Shown here piece after piece: positions 5,317 to 5,582 of a stretch of 5,582 nucleotides of DNA (positions are counted from its first letter, which is position 1; every line of letters starts with the position of its first letter). The DNA lies in contig CBFHOK010000030.1 in assembly GCA_965657575.1 (NCBI GenBank), positions 1-5,582 on the forward strand. The letters run 5' to 3'. Source of the stretch: CAJXVY01 sp965657575. Its GTDB lineage: Bacteria > Actinomycetota > Actinomycetes > Actinomycetales > Microbacteriaceae. Below the pieces are notes generated by a model. It did no database searches and was not told where the DNA came from. It worked only from the letters and a program-made list of their open reading frames with translations. The translations under genes and the position numbers were made by a program.

Positions 5317-5582
5317 AACACATCAAAGTGACAGCCGCCATTTTCACCAAAGGTGACCTGGTTTTGGCTATGCGCCGTGCTCCTCATAAACCACTTCCAG
5401 GCAAGTGGGAGTTTCCTGGCGGGAAACTTGAAGAAAATGAATTAGCCGATGAAGCGCTAATTCGAGAGATCAAAGAAGAACTGAACATCGATATTTACAA
5501 CCTCGAGCTGTTTGATCACTCAACAACGATTCTTCCTGACTGGGAGGTTGAACTCAGTTGCTACCTAGTCCAGTCAGATGTT
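5313..5582 (+). CDS. MutT-type Nudix hydrolase, partial (right edge)
   Basis: From the TTG at 5313-5315 the frame is open for 90 codons to the window end, starting MKHIKVTAAIFTKGDLVLAM. It holds a Nudix box from Gly37 to Ile59: GKLEENE, then LADEALI, then REIKEELNI. This fits GX5EX7REUXEEXGU except that Asn58 replaces the last Gly, a substitution I recall in some relatives. The preceding PLPGKWEFPGGK (27-38) is typical of MutT-type 8-oxo-dGTP diphosphatases, which clear oxidised dGTP from the nucleotide pool; the true substrate cannot be read from sequence. The start overlaps the HNH stop in a TTGA, as in purS-purQ. No strong ribosome site precedes it (AGG at 5309-5311 is too close), so coupling to the upstream gene is likely. 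GTG at 5328 is a less likely alternative start. The C-terminus and stop lie outside the window. Confidence 0.9.
   Translation, partial: MKHIKVTAAIFTKGDLVLAMRRAPHKPLPGKWEFPGGKLEENELADEALIREIKEELNIDIYNLELFDHSTTILPDWEVELSCYLVQSDV

Noticed and set aside
5313..5582. HNH and Nudix genes as one frameshifted fusion gene
   Set aside because: The nuclease ends with a natural C-terminal tail after a complete HNH domain, and the Nudix protein starts at its proper first strand. The 4-nt overlap matches the normal purS-purQ junction, so two separate genes is the better reading.

Overview
The window looks like a chromosomal segment from an actinobacterium, most likely a small-genome, moderate-GC relative of Microbacteriaceae. 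The protein sequences point that way: PurQ, the small-type PurL and the stand-alone NAD(P)H-hydrate dehydratase (with its KYSRGVVG and GYVRFVG segments) all read like that group. The base composition is clearly lower in GC than typical soil actinobacteria. Three of the starts are TTG and one is GTG. The lineage is inferred by eye and was not tested by a search.

Layout from left to right. (1) Positions 1-87, minus strand: the first 29 codons of a ribbon-helix-helix (CopG/Arc-like) DNA-binding protein that runs off the left edge, possibly an antitoxin. A small inverted repeat lies just upstream of its start. (2) Positions 88-248: a non-coding leader with a hairpin followed by a T-run, a possible -10 element and the purS Shine-Dalgarno site. 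(3) Positions 249-3483, plus strand: a tight purS-purQ-purL operon with 4-nt and 1-nt overlaps. It encodes the three separate subunits of phosphoribosylformylglycinamidine (FGAM) synthase, step 4 of de novo purine synthesis. (4) Positions 3472-4296, minus strand: nnrD, an NAD(P)H-hydrate repair enzyme, convergent with purL and overlapping its end by 12 nt. (5) Positions 4297-4398: a 102-nt divergent intergenic region with an imperfect 18-bp palindrome and a TATAAA element. (6) Positions 4399-5316, plus strand: an HNH endonuclease with an N-terminal EVE/PUA-like domain, a probable modification-dependent (type IV-like) restriction enzyme. (7) Positions 5313-5582, plus strand: the first 90 codons of a MutT-type Nudix hydrolase, overlapping the nuclease gene by 4 nt and cut by the right edge.

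How the genes work together. PurQ releases ammonia from glutamine, PurS bridges the subunits, and PurL uses ATP to convert FGAR to FGAM. NnrD repairs damaged nicotinamide cofactors and has no direct link to the purine operon beyond position. The nuclease and the Nudix enzyme appear translationally coupled. That pairing, a putative modified-DNA reader and cutter with a nucleotide-pool sanitiser, is the least routine thing here, and a joint defence or DNA-quality role is a hypothesis only. Most of the window is ordinary housekeeping. I see no tRNA, rRNA, CRISPR array, insertion sequence or origin.
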